A stretch of DNA of 64,000 nt. It comes from an uncultured Bacteroidales bacterium. Lineage in GTDB: Bacteria > Bacteroidota > Bacteroidia > Bacteroidales > UBA932. How positions within the stretch are numbered: the first letter of the stretch is position 1; each line of letters starts with the position of its first letter. The notes beneath the pieces are model-generated. The model did no database searches. It worked only from the letters and a program-made list of their open reading frames with translations, and had not been told where the DNA came from. The stretch is from assembly GCA_946405435.1 (NCBI GenBank), contig CAMJHF010000011.1, positions 32,703 through 96,702 of the forward strand, in the 5' to 3' direction. The position numbers were made by a program, and so were the translations under genes. Below are positions 28,277-35,518 of this stretch, piece by piece.

Positions 28277-28587
28277 ATAAGAGCGACCGTAAAAAGCTAC
28301 AGACAGGCTTGTACATGGGATTGGCGATTGCGCTTATTCTGTGCCTATTTCCGATGCCGTATGGCTTCTACCAGTTTGTCCGATTCGCAGCAATGGCCAT
28401 CTTTGCATACCTAGCATACTGCGAATACAAGAAAGGTCACGTGGACAGGATGATTCTGTTCATCGTCCTCGCCATTCTCTTTCAACCATTTGCCAAGATT
28501 GCCCTTGGAAGGGTTCTCTGGAACATTGTCGATGTGATTGTGGCTGGTTATCTGTTTTATCTTGTCGTACAGAATAAAAAGAATTGA
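28273..28587 (+). CDS. Small membrane protein (DUF6804-like)
   Basis: A 104-aa protein with three or four short membrane helices (GLYMGLAIALILCLFPM; FVRFAAMAIFAYLAY; MILFIVLAILFQPFAKI; VLWNIVDVIVAGYLFYLV). The PYGFYQFVRF segment recalls the DUF6804 family of small Bacteroidota membrane proteins; I am not certain. It overlaps the nuclease gene by 4 bases, so it belongs to the operon; it could be an immunity or assembly partner. Confidence 0.6.
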   Translation: MNKSDRKKLQTGLYMGLAIALILCLFPMPYGFYQFVRFAAMAIFAYLAYCEYKKGHVDRMILFIVLAILFQPFAKIALGRVLWNIVDVIVAGYLFYLVVQNKKN

Positions 28588-28589
28588 TT

Positions 28590-29063
28590 ATGAGATCTAC
28601 TCGACGTATTGTCATAGTTTTGACAATGGCTCTTATGGCAGCGTGTTCAAGCTCAAGTATTCCTCAAAAGCTTGATTCTTTCGTTGACAATGCTGAACTG
28701 AAAAGCAGCGACTACGATGCTGAGGAATGGCAGAAATCAATGCTCCAGTATGAGAGATTAGTTGAGGAGTATAGTAACTCCGGCAAGGAGTATACTGATG
28801 CCGAGAAACAGATGGCAGCACGAGCGATGGGGCGTTATCACTCACTTCTTATCAAGAGTGGAGTTGAGCAGTCTGCTGCCTATCTCAAAGAATTGGAGTC
28901 TATTCTTCCTTCTTATTTGGAAGGCCTGGTCGATGGGCTTGGTGAGAATTCCGAGGACTTGGGAAAGACTCTGGAGGGAATTTTCAATAGCGAAGAGATA
29001 GAAGACGCTTTTGAAGGGCTAAGCAAAAAACTAGACGAAATCCTTAGCGGTACTGAAGACTAG
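28590..29063 (+). CDS. Small lipoprotein, last gene of the operon
   Basis: A 157-aa lipoprotein; start ATG at 28590 (MRSTRRIVIVLTMALMAAC, lipobox MAAC), two codons inside the ORF-track start. The mature part is acidic and helical (DYDAEEWQKSMLQYERLVEEY), similar in style to DUF6565-type Bacteroidota lipoproteins, though this is tentative. It follows the small membrane protein after 2 bases. The stop codon lies in a 7-bp inverted repeat (GACTAGT/ACTAGTC, 29058-29085). Confidence 0.6.
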   Translation: MRSTRRIVIVLTMALMAACSSSSIPQKLDSFVDNAELKSSDYDAEEWQKSMLQYERLVEEYSNSGKEYTDAEKQMAARAMGRYHSLLIKSGVEQSAAYLKELESILPSYLEGLVDGLGENSEDLGKTLEGIFNSEEIEDAFEGLSKKLDEILSGTED

Positions 29064-29071
29064 TATTTTTG
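29064..29071 (+). promoter_or_regulatory. -7 box just after the operon, reading into the HxS region
   Basis: TATTTTTG is an exact TAnnTTTG match, directly after the last operon stop. With the terminator at 29333-29375 it would give a transcript of about 300 bases carrying the His-x-Ser ORF. No -33 TTG is seen. Confidence 0.35.
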
Positions 29072-29172
29072 CTGAATAACTAGTCTGCCTTTCTGGGGTA
29101 CATTTTGCGTCAGGTCTATGGCGAATTCCGAAGTGGTCGATTATTTTTTTTTCAAATAAGAAACCCGGATTA

Positions 29173-29192
29173 GTTATGCCACTCTTGTTTAG
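29173..29192 (+). repeat. Element-end-like motif GTTATGCC
   Basis: ATTAGTTATGCC then ACTCTTGTTT resembles ATTAGTTATGCC then GTCTTTTGTTT at the right end of island 1 (32670). It may be the remnant of an element boundary inside island 1. Confidence 0.35.
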
Positions 29193-29193
29193 C

Positions 29194-29227
29194 ACCCTTT
29201 AAGATTATTAGGAAGGGTACAATCTTA
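29194..29227 (+). promoter_or_regulatory. Interleaved inverted repeats (pseudoknot-like leader)
   Basis: ACCCTT (29194-29199) pairs with AAGGGT (29213-29218), and TAAGATT (29200-29206) pairs with AATCTTA (29221-29227). The pairs are interleaved, so the RNA could fold into an H-type pseudoknot or switch between two hairpins, 17 bases before the HxS ORF. Confidence 0.45.
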
Positions 29228-29244
29228 CTAGTTAAGGCAGCTTC

Positions 29245-29313
29245 ATGTCACATAGCTCTCATCGTTCCCACAGTTCGCAAAGGTCTCATAGCTCTCACTA
29301 CTTTAGCAAGTAG
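29245..29313 (+). CDS. Micro-ORF coding a His-x-Ser repeat peptide
   Basis: A 22-codon ORF too short for the ORF track: MSHSSHRSHSSQRSHSSH then YFSK. It is five to six H-x-S triplets, the repeat that defines the peptide partners (HxsA) of the radical-SAM His-Xaa-Ser modification systems. AAGG lies 8 bases before the ATG. A possible structured leader precedes it and an intrinsic terminator follows it within 20 bases. No radical SAM gene is in the window, so a modification enzyme would have to be elsewhere; the ORF could be chance. Confidence 0.4.
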   Translation: MSHSSHRSHSSQRSHSSHYFSK

Positions 29314-29332
29314 ATACTAGTGCACAATGGGT

Positions 29333-29375
29333 AGCAGAGGTGTTTCGCTTTTTTGCATAGCACCTCTGCTTTTTT
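29333..29375 (+). terminator. Intrinsic terminator after the HxS ORF
   Basis: AGCAGAGGTG (29333-29342) pairs with CACCTCTGCT (29361-29370), a 10-bp perfect stem, followed by TTTTT. Confidence 0.85.
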
Positions 29376-29382
29376 ATTGCGC

Positions 29383-30144
29383 CTATATAATGCTGTTGTT
29401 ATTGTCGGAGTTTGAACGATTCTTCAACGCTCTAAGTTCATCCAGATAACTTGCCGTAATAACGCCAGATGGAAGTGCAATAATGGCCACTCCAAACAGG
29501 GAAGAAAGCATGCTCACAAGTCTGCCGATGTCAGTTGCTGGTACCATGTCTCCATACCCCACACTCGTTAGAGTGACCGTTGCCCAGTACAGAGCATCAA
29601 AAAAGCTGTCGAAGGTCTCAGCGCCAGTGACAGGATTAACATGTGGCTCCACATTAAACATGATTAGCGCTGTCAGGAATACATAGAACACCGCAATCCC
29701 AAGAACCGTCAACAAAACGCCTTTCTCCTTTCGGATAACCCTTCCGAGCACTCGAATCTTATCGGAGTACCGAATAAGCTTAAATAGCCGCAGTATCCTT
29801 AGCATACGCGTTATCCGGAGGATTTTGAAGCCACGGTTAATCAAGCTGAGTCCGGGAAGGATGGAAAGCAAATCTATAATGGCCCAGCCGGTAAATGGAT
29901 AAAGAGCAAAAGCCCAGCCTTTTTTCCCACTTCTATAGTCCGCTGTAAACCATCGCAGTAAATAGTCAATGATGAAAAGTGTGAGTGTTACTATCTCAAT
30001 AACCTTAAACGCCGGACGGTCTTCAATGAACGTCAAAGGAATGATGCTGGCAATAATAGCTACCAGCATCACAAAATCATATGCATAACTGAGCCTGTCT
30101 CCTTCTTTGGACTGCTCAATTATCTCGTATAATCTTTTGCGCAT
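29383..30144 (-). CDS. Voltage-gated-type potassium channel
   Basis: A 253-aa ion channel with six membrane helices. The S4-like helix is FKILRITRMLRILRLFKLIRY (regularly spaced arginines), the pore signature VGYGD is at about residue 195 (TLTSVGYGDMVP), and the last helix is SLFGVAIIALPSGVITA. Start at the second Met (30144). It should conduct K+ across the inner membrane. It lies 41 bases behind the DUF4236 gene on the same strand, and is probably cotranscribed with it. Whether it is part of the island's conflict functions is unknown. Confidence 0.9.
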   Translation of the reverse strand: MRKRLYEIIEQSKEGDRLSYAYDFVMLVAIIASIIPLTFIEDRPAFKVIEIVTLTLFIIDYLLRWFTADYRSGKKGWAFALYPFTGWAIIDLLSILPGLSLINRGFKILRITRMLRILRLFKLIRYSDKIRVLGRVIRKEKGVLLTVLGIAVFYVFLTALIMFNVEPHVNPVTGAETFDSFFDALYWATVTLTSVGYGDMVPATDIGRLVSMLSSLFGVAIIALPSGVITASYLDELRALKNRSNSDNNNSII

Positions 30145-30185
30145 CATTTATTCTATATTTCAGCCCAAACTTGCTTATAATTTGA

Positions 30186-32576
30186 CTATGAGTCAATTTT
30201 TGACAGTCGTTTTTCCCATTCCTCTATGATAGCGAATGGATTATAGAGTTCAAAGACGCCGTTAAAATATGAAATTTTCTTGCCTTCACTTATCCGTTGA
30301 GCAAGGAAGGCTTGTGCTCCATATTTATCGGCAAGCTGTTCTACATACTTGCGTCTACTTTCCTTTAAAGCCTTGAAATGTTCGATGCTTGCAATAAGGA
30401 CTTCCTTCTCCGCAATTCTTAGATGGGCCTTTGAGTATATCTTGATTAAGCGGTCAAACGGAGCAGGCATATAATACTTCTCAAACAGCAGCTGTTCATA
30501 ATTATAACAAGCTTTTTCCATTTCTCCCTCAGATTCGAACTTCTCAGCGGCATCCAGCACGCTGCGGAAGTGTTGTTGAATCTTGTAGACCGGTTCCAAA
30601 CTCCGTTTAAATGACAAAAAATCATTTTGTACTCGTTCGCCAGTTGATGATTGATAGAAATCAAACTCGGGGACCCTGTTTCTTATTACAGATTCAAATA
30701 CATCACCAAGAACTTCTCTACCTTCAAACACAACACGGGTAGTTGGGTATTTCGTCTCGGGTTGTGTTCCTGTCAGTTTCTCAAGGTGTTTTTTGTATTC
30801 CAGTTCTTCAGGGAATTTCACCACAGCCAACTTGGTAATCCTCAACTCGTTTTCCTTATCGTGTTTCTTGCTGTACAGAACCATCAACCGTTTATAGGCA
30901 TGGTGTGCAGGATATCCAATCTTGACATTTTGTTCATAGGTTTCTATGGCTTCATCAATCTTGCCTTCCTTTTCCTGTCGAATACCAAGGTTGTTGAGGT
31001 ATGTTGTCTGGCCAAGATCTTCTATCGGTAAGGACCTCTTAGGCTGGGCATCTGTCACGCTAGGCATATACAGCGCAGCAATGCGGTCTGCGTTCTCAAC
31101 AACTGGCACCCCAGCGTCCTCAACATCCACCTTTTTGGGGGCTACATTAACAGGCTCGATAATGGGCCTTTTCTTCCCTTCTTTCTGGGGAAAAATGCCC
31201 CTGTTTTTGTCGTTCTCTCCAGGTATAGCAAAGGGGAGAATAGTCGAGAGTACACCAGTGGCAGAAGCCTTTATACGGGAAGGAAATTCTCGTAATGCCT
31301 CAAGAGGATCGATGTATTTCATCCCCAGGAGGGAGAAGGCTTCTCTGTCGAAGAATACAGAATACACGTAATCGTCATCAGCCACGCCGTTGGCCTTGTT
31401 GATACGCTGGGTAAAGCCGTTGATTTGGATATAATCAATGGCAGAGTTGACATTGAAAAGACGCCCGGCCACATAGAAAGCCAGTCCGCAGATGCATTTC
31501 ACATAGTCAAGCTGTATCTCCTTCATCGTTTTCTGCTTGAACGATACGTTCCCAGAAGGAAGATATACTGCCTTGTCATTTGGAATCTCCTCTACCTCCG
31601 GTAGATCCATCGACACATATAGGGCACCGTATTGGAAATCAAAGTAGAAGGCCATTCCAGAATCACCGGGCAAGTCCTCATTTAAATTCGCCGACTCCGT
31701 CTTCAATGCGTCCAGAATCACATCTACATCGCGAGAAAGGTAGGCTTCAAGGGGTTTCTTCTCCTCAAGATACTCATGGAAATACTCTGCGTCCTTGAAC
31801 TTCTTTTCCCGAGCCTGCTCCGCGTTAAAATCATCCCTCCTGCTCTCCCATTCCGCGACTTGCTGGTCATATACAACAGGAAGTTTTTCTTCTACATACT
31901 TAGCCCTTTCCGGCTTGTTCTTCCACCAGAAGAAGTGGCGAATCTTCTCTTCAGCTTCTGACTGCAACTGGCGCTCAATCTCATTTTTGTCCGGAGCCTC
32001 TTCCGTAAATGGAAGCGGGGTATAGTGTTTCTGGCTGACACGGCTCAGTGCCATGTTTACTTCAGATTCTGTCTTGAGTGCCGGAGTTTTCTTGAAAAGA
32101 TCCGTAAACGCCTCGGTATCGGCATTGACCTCTTCATAGGTCATCCTTGTTACTTCAGCCAGTTTCTCCTTGTAAATAGGGAGTGACTTGGTCTTGCGGA
32201 TTAAGCGTTGAATAGTTGCATCATCGGTAATGGGATAACCAAGACTGTCAGTAAACGAGAAAGTCAGATTACCTTTACGGTCCATATTCATATCTACACC
32301 AAAGCCTTCGGTATAAGAAGACCGGCTCCTGGATGCAGAGGAACCAGTATCCAATAGTCCTGCGGCGTAAGACGGTTTGGAAGATGAAGATGGTGACCCA
32401 ATCTTTTGGCGACTGTAGATACCGGTCCCGGGGATACCTGTATGCAGGTAGGTTCCCTTGGGACCTACTGTTACTTTAGCACCTTTCGGTCCAATCGAGG
32501 TGCTAATGCCGCTTTTGCTCAGGTTAATGGAAATTCCAGGAGCAATCTTAATCCGTTTTCTGTAAGACCAGGCCAT
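30186..32576 (-). CDS. DUF4236 protein with TPR-like C-terminal part
   Basis: A 796-aa protein. Residues 1-55 are the DUF4236 domain: YRKRIKIAPGISINLSKSG, ISTSIGPKGAKVTVGPKGTY and TGIPGTGIY. The middle is charged and helical, with a folded part from about 270 to 460. Near 535-610 TPR-like units appear (LNNLGIRQEKEGKIDEAIETY). DUF4236 domains occur at the N-terminus of many phage and accessory proteins, function unknown. It probably drives the K+ channel gene downstream. Its promoter is next to island-end repeat B. Confidence 0.75.
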   Translation of the reverse strand: MAWSYRKRIKIAPGISINLSKSGISTSIGPKGAKVTVGPKGTYLHTGIPGTGIYSRQKIGSPSSSSKPSYAAGLLDTGSSASRSRSSYTEGFGVDMNMDRKGNLTFSFTDSLGYPITDDATIQRLIRKTKSLPIYKEKLAEVTRMTYEEVNADTEAFTDLFKKTPALKTESEVNMALSRVSQKHYTPLPFTEEAPDKNEIERQLQSEAEEKIRHFFWWKNKPERAKYVEEKLPVVYDQQVAEWESRRDDFNAEQAREKKFKDAEYFHEYLEEKKPLEAYLSRDVDVILDALKTESANLNEDLPGDSGMAFYFDFQYGALYVSMDLPEVEEIPNDKAVYLPSGNVSFKQKTMKEIQLDYVKCICGLAFYVAGRLFNVNSAIDYIQINGFTQRINKANGVADDDYVYSVFFDREAFSLLGMKYIDPLEALREFPSRIKASATGVLSTILPFAIPGENDKNRGIFPQKEGKKRPIIEPVNVAPKKVDVEDAGVPVVENADRIAALYMPSVTDAQPKRSLPIEDLGQTTYLNNLGIRQEKEGKIDEAIETYEQNVKIGYPAHHAYKRLMVLYSKKHDKENELRITKLAVVKFPEELEYKKHLEKLTGTQPETKYPTTRVVFEGREVLGDVFESVIRNRVPEFDFYQSSTGERVQNDFLSFKRSLEPVYKIQQHFRSVLDAAEKFESEGEMEKACYNYEQLLFEKYYMPAPFDRLIKIYSKAHLRIAEKEVLIASIEHFKALKESRRKYVEQLADKYGAQAFLAQRISEGKKISYFNGVFELYNPFAIIEEWEKRLSKIDS

Positions 32577-32613
32577 TGTATTGAAATGAGTACGTGATTA
32601 ATATCCCAAAAAA

Positions 32614-32621
32614 CAAATTTA
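32614..32621 (-). promoter_or_regulatory. -7 box of the DUF4236 gene
   Basis: TAAATTTG on the minus strand, an exact TAnnTTTG match 38 bases before the start. Confidence 0.5.
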
Positions 32622-32672
32622 ACGATTTTTATGGAAACCTATTGAAGCAAGGCACAATTGAATTAGAAATTA

Positions 32673-32827
32673 GTTATGCCGTCTTTTGTTTCCGCCTGTT
32701 TTGATGTGTAGAAGTGTGAAATAAGTCATGCCAAATCTGGGGCCAGACCATAGTGAAGCAGCATAACCCATTGACAATCAATCAGCATTCAATCCTCTGC
32801 AACCAATTTAATGAGGAAGAGTACTAA
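32673..32827 (+). repeat. Right end of island 1 with attachment-like core B
   Basis: Begins GTTATGCC and ends with the core TTT AAT GAG GAA GAG TAC TAA (32807-32827). The last 115 bases (from GTGTGAAA at 32714) are almost identical to 35560-35672. They contain GTCATGCC, TCTGGGGCCAGA (a short palindrome) and GCAGCATAACCC (an inverted GTTATGC). Confidence 0.85.
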
Positions 32828-32857
32828 TTGTAAATCATTTATCTACAATGTGTTATA

Positions 32858-32893
32858 GAAACGGTCTGGTTTGATGCCGGATCGTTTCTTTTT
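32858..32893 (+). terminator. Terminator following core B
   Basis: GAAACGGTCTGG (32858-32869) pairs with CCGGATCGTTTC (32877-32888), 12 bp with two G-U pairs, then a T-run. No plus-strand gene precedes it; it would end the DUF2795 transcript if this core were joined to the gene. Confidence 0.8.
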
Positions 32894-32898
32894 AAAGC

Positions 32899-34215
32899 CT
32901 ACTTGTGCCACATATTCTTGAGCTGCCAGTATGAATACTGTGGTCCGGAACTATAATAACTATGGGACGGCTTTGATTCTTCGGTCTTGATGATCCTTGG
33001 ATTGATCAGTTTGTCAATATGTTTCTTAGAGAGAAGGGGGTCCTTTCCTTTGATGAATGGATCGATGAAATCGGCTTTTGATTTCATCCATCCAATCTCA
33101 TCCATTTTCTCCTGATCTTCGGAAAGACCTTGTTTCTCCAGATGTGCTTCAAAGGCGGCGATGTATTCCCGGATCATGCAAGAGACTCTCCATCGATTTA
33201 CATCAAAGAGCAGATCCTGGACTTTTTCCAGTTCCGCGTCTTTAAGTGCCTGAATCCGTTTGCGTTCTTCCTCCTCAAGACGTTTCCGCTCTTCTTCCTG
33301 TCTTCTGCGTTCTTCTTCCAATTTCCTTTGGCGCTCCCTCTCATCTCGGTCATCCGCGATTTTTCCCAGAACCTCGATGACATGCTGAATCTTTTCCTCC
33401 AGTTTCGTGTATTTGGTATCCTGTGCTGCACATAGGTCATATGAAGAACCACAGTGGTGCTCGTACCGATCGCATTCAAATCTCAATACTCCACTACCGA
33501 CGGTATGATACCGGTCCTTGGTCCCATCGTCATTGGTTGCCTGGCGATAAACTTCTCTCAGGAAGGTTTGGATTTCGTGGCCGCGTACGATGATGAAGGT
33601 AGTACATTCCGGACGATACTGGCTCTTGTCATTGACTATTTTCAGGTCATATCCTTTGGCCTTGGCAGCCTTGATGATGGTGGAATAGATGCGGAGAGCT
33701 CTGTCCTCTTGCTCTTGTGACACTCGCATGGAAAGCCATTTGTCTGCCTTGCATTGAAATGGGTTTTTGGCATTCCATGGATTATTCTCGCGGAAATTCT
33801 TCTCACGGAGTTTCGCTTTCGTGTCCAGGATAATCGGGTCTATTGCATAGAGGACATCCGGCACCCGATAGAGGGGGGCGATTTCATTTTCTTCAGAAGG
33901 CAGTTCTTTGGTCGGATACTTTCCGCCCGGATCTTTCTTGGCTTCCGTTTTCTTCGGTTGTACCGAGAAATATTTCTTGATGATATATTCATCGGTATTG
34001 ATCAAGACTGAATCATCCTTTGTCTCGGGCAATGCTGTCTTCAGCGCTGGCTTCCCGAACTTCAAAGCACTCCAATATCCGCTGGAGGGCCGTGGGATGT
34101 TGTATTTAAAGCAGATAGCTTTCAACTCAGTTTGCTTAAGACCAAGGGCTTTTTCGGTTTTCCCGACACCTTCGGTCCACATCATGTCATAGATTTGTTT
34201 CCTTGTCAGTTCCAT
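32899..34215 (-). CDS. HTH-like N-terminus plus coiled-coil protein, unknown function
   Basis: A 438-aa protein. The first 55 residues (RKQIYDMMWTEGVGKTEKAL, then LKAICFKYNIPRPSSGYW) match a helix-turn-helix-like module at the N-terminus of many accessory-region proteins. A long charged coiled coil follows at about 275-345 (EERRRQEEERKRLEEEERKR). The C-terminus is helical, ending in a Ser/Tyr-rich tail. It follows the excisionase-like gene after 2 bases. DNA binding is inferred; it may serve the island itself. Confidence 0.6.
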   Translation of the reverse strand: MELTRKQIYDMMWTEGVGKTEKALGLKQTELKAICFKYNIPRPSSGYWSALKFGKPALKTALPETKDDSVLINTDEYIIKKYFSVQPKKTEAKKDPGGKYPTKELPSEENEIAPLYRVPDVLYAIDPIILDTKAKLREKNFRENNPWNAKNPFQCKADKWLSMRVSQEQEDRALRIYSTIIKAAKAKGYDLKIVNDKSQYRPECTTFIIVRGHEIQTFLREVYRQATNDDGTKDRYHTVGSGVLRFECDRYEHHCGSSYDLCAAQDTKYTKLEEKIQHVIEVLGKIADDRDERERQRKLEEERRRQEEERKRLEEEERKRIQALKDAELEKVQDLLFDVNRWRVSCMIREYIAAFEAHLEKQGLSEDQEKMDEIGWMKSKADFIDPFIKGKDPLLSKKHIDKLINPRIIKTEESKPSHSYYSSGPQYSYWQLKNMWHK

Positions 34216-34217
34216 GG

Positions 34218-34550
34218 CTATCTTCTGTAATAACTGGAGTATGTAACGGGCTTTACTTTGGATTCTTCAACCCATTTGATCAATTCATCCTCAAAGAAAT
34301 AGATGTTATGTCCCCGTTTGTAATGGGGGATTTCCCTGTCATTGACAAATCTTCGTACAGTACCGACTTTCATTTGAAGGATTTCCGCCGCACGCTCGAT
34401 CAGGATAGGCCGATGCTTGTCAGCGCCCAGTCCCAATTGTTTTTCAATATGATCCAGGGCGGCACGCATCTCAGCGACTTCTTCGATGAGATAGTTCACC
34501 GCTTTGGGAACTGCACTCATTGTGAGTTCCTCTTTGATAATTTCTTCCAT
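34218..34550 (-). CDS. Excisionase-like helix-turn-helix protein
   Basis: A 110-aa protein with an N-terminal helix (about residues 20-40, LIEEVAEMRAALDHIEKQL) and a MerR/excisionase-type winged HTH from about 48 to 98: ERAAEILQMKVGTVRRFVND, then IPHYKRGHNIYFFEDELIKWV. Proteins of this type are frequent on Bacteroidota mobile elements, where some act as recombination directionality factors and others as regulators. It is first in a two-gene minus-strand unit and faces a run of three hairpins in its upstream region, which are candidate binding sites. Confidence 0.8.
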   Translation of the reverse strand: MEEIIKEELTMSAVPKAVNYLIEEVAEMRAALDHIEKQLGLGADKHRPILIERAAEILQMKVGTVRRFVNDREIPHYKRGHNIYFFEDELIKWVEESKVKPVTYSSYYRR

Positions 34551-34575
34551 AATATGTTAAATGAGATTGGTTTTT

Positions 34576-34606
34576 GAAAAATAAGAATAAAAGCTGCTAT
34601 TTGCAA
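34576..34606 (-). promoter_or_regulatory. Promoter of the excisionase-like gene
   Basis: Minus strand TTG (34604-34606), 20 bases, TATTTTTC (34576-34583), one mismatch to consensus; 26 bases before the start. Confidence 0.55.
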
Positions 34607-34614
34607 CATTTAAT

Positions 34615-34698
34615 AACCTATGCTTTTTACATAGGTTGATACGATTTGGTACGTCGTATTGTTTTCTGCTAAATCATCGAAACATTTCGAGATTTAGC
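34615..34698. repeat. Three consecutive hairpins between divergent genes
   Basis: AACCTATG/CATAGGTT (34615-34637), ATACGA/TCGTAT (34640-34660), and GCTAAATC-A-TCGAAA-CA-TTTCGA-GATTTAGC (34668-34698), the last a 14-bp stem with one bulge. None has a T-run. Candidate operators, recombination accessory sites or transfer origin. Confidence 0.7.
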
Positions 34699-34764
34699 GG
34701 AAAATGATCACATACTGCGTTGAGAATATCGTAAATAATATTTCGTCATTTTGGGGCATATTTA

Positions 34765-34794
34765 TTGCATCTTGCTATAAATGTATTATATTTG
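34765..34794 (+). promoter_or_regulatory. Promoter of the toxin-antitoxin operon
   Basis: TTG (34765-34767), 19 bases, TATATTTG (34787-34794): ideal Bacteroidota promoter, 20 bases before the antitoxin start. Confidence 0.75.
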
Positions 34795-34814
34795 CATGAC
34801 TAATAGATGATAAT

Positions 34815-35111
34815 ATGTCACAGGTTTCAATGACTGTCCGGATGGATTCCGGCCTTAAATCTTCATTTGATGCGCTCTGTTCCCAGTTTGGAATGAGTGC
34901 CAATACTGCTATGAATATCTTTGCCAAGGCGGTTGTCCAGCGCGGCAAGATTCCTTTTGAGATCCGAGGTGATAAGCCGGTTGCTGCTGAAGAAAGTGAG
35001 GGACTGAAAGCATTTCGTGCCATACGTGCTATGGCGGAAGCGGGTGCTTTCCCTGACCTTACCCTTGATGAAATCAACGAGGAAATCCGCGAGGCGAGGA
35101 GGACAAGATGA
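34815..35111 (+). CDS. RelB/DinJ-family antitoxin
   Basis: A 98-aa protein with the ribbon-helix-helix N-terminus of RelB/DinJ antitoxins: SMTVRMDSGLKSSFDALCSQ, then FGMSANTAMNIFAKAVV. The C-terminal half (RAMAEAGAFPDLTLDEINEE) would wrap the toxin. It should repress its own promoter and neutralise the PIN toxin encoded next, whose start overlaps its stop by 4 bases. Such antitoxins usually pair with RelE/YafQ toxins; a PIN partner is less usual. Confidence 0.85.
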   Translation: MSQVSMTVRMDSGLKSSFDALCSQFGMSANTAMNIFAKAVVQRGKIPFEIRGDKPVAAEESEGLKAFRAIRAMAEAGAFPDLTLDEINEEIREARRTR

Positions 35112-35515
35112 AAGTATTCGCTGTTTTCGACACGAACATCCTTGTTTCTGCGTTGACCTCACGTCGGTCCGACACTGCCGTCGTGCTTGCATTGGAGACT
35201 TTGCTCTCGGGTGAAGTCATTCCGTTGTACAATGACGAGATTCTTCAGGAATATGATGAGGTGCTGCACCGGGAGAAGTTTAATCTTCCGGAAAGTCTTG
35301 TTGATGCGACTATAGGCCAGATTAAAAAGGATGGGATCGCTTCCGAGAGAATTCATACGGAAGAATCATTCCCGGATTCGACAGATATAGTCTTCTACGA
35401 GGTCGCATTGTCAAAGGACGACTCCTTCCTGGTTACCGGAAACATCAAACATTTTCCCAAAAATCCCATTGTCGTTACTCCTTCTGAATTCTTAAGACTG
35501 ATTGGGAAACTATAG
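35108..35515 (+). CDS. PIN-domain toxin ribonuclease
   Basis: A 135-aa single PIN domain. FDTNILVSAL near residue 8 gives the first catalytic Asp, NDEILQEYDEVL near 43 the conserved Glu, and DSTDIVFYEVALSKDDSFLVTGN near 92-110 the remaining acidic residues. It matches the COG1569-type putative toxins rather than classical VapC. It should cut RNA when free of its antitoxin. The pair is the main cargo of island 2 and may help keep the island in the chromosome. Confidence 0.88.
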   Translation: MKVFAVFDTNILVSALTSRRSDTAVVLALETLLSGEVIPLYNDEILQEYDEVLHREKFNLPESLVDATIGQIKKDGIASERIHTEESFPDSTDIVFYEVALSKDDSFLVTGNIKHFPKNPIVVTPSEFLRLIGKL

Positions 35516-35518
35516 TAG

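Noticed and set aside
18790-29063. Complete Zorya defence system
   Set aside because: Only the ZorA/ZorB-like pair is present; there is no ZorC, no ZorD helicase and no ZorE HNH gene. The tubulin-like, Hsp70-like and lipoprotein nuclease genes are not part of described Zorya types as I know them.
29251-29299. Short tandem repeat or CRISPR-like repeat (CATAGCTCTCA twice)
   Set aside because: The two copies are explained by the His-x-Ser codons of the micro-ORF; there is no third copy and no spacer structure.
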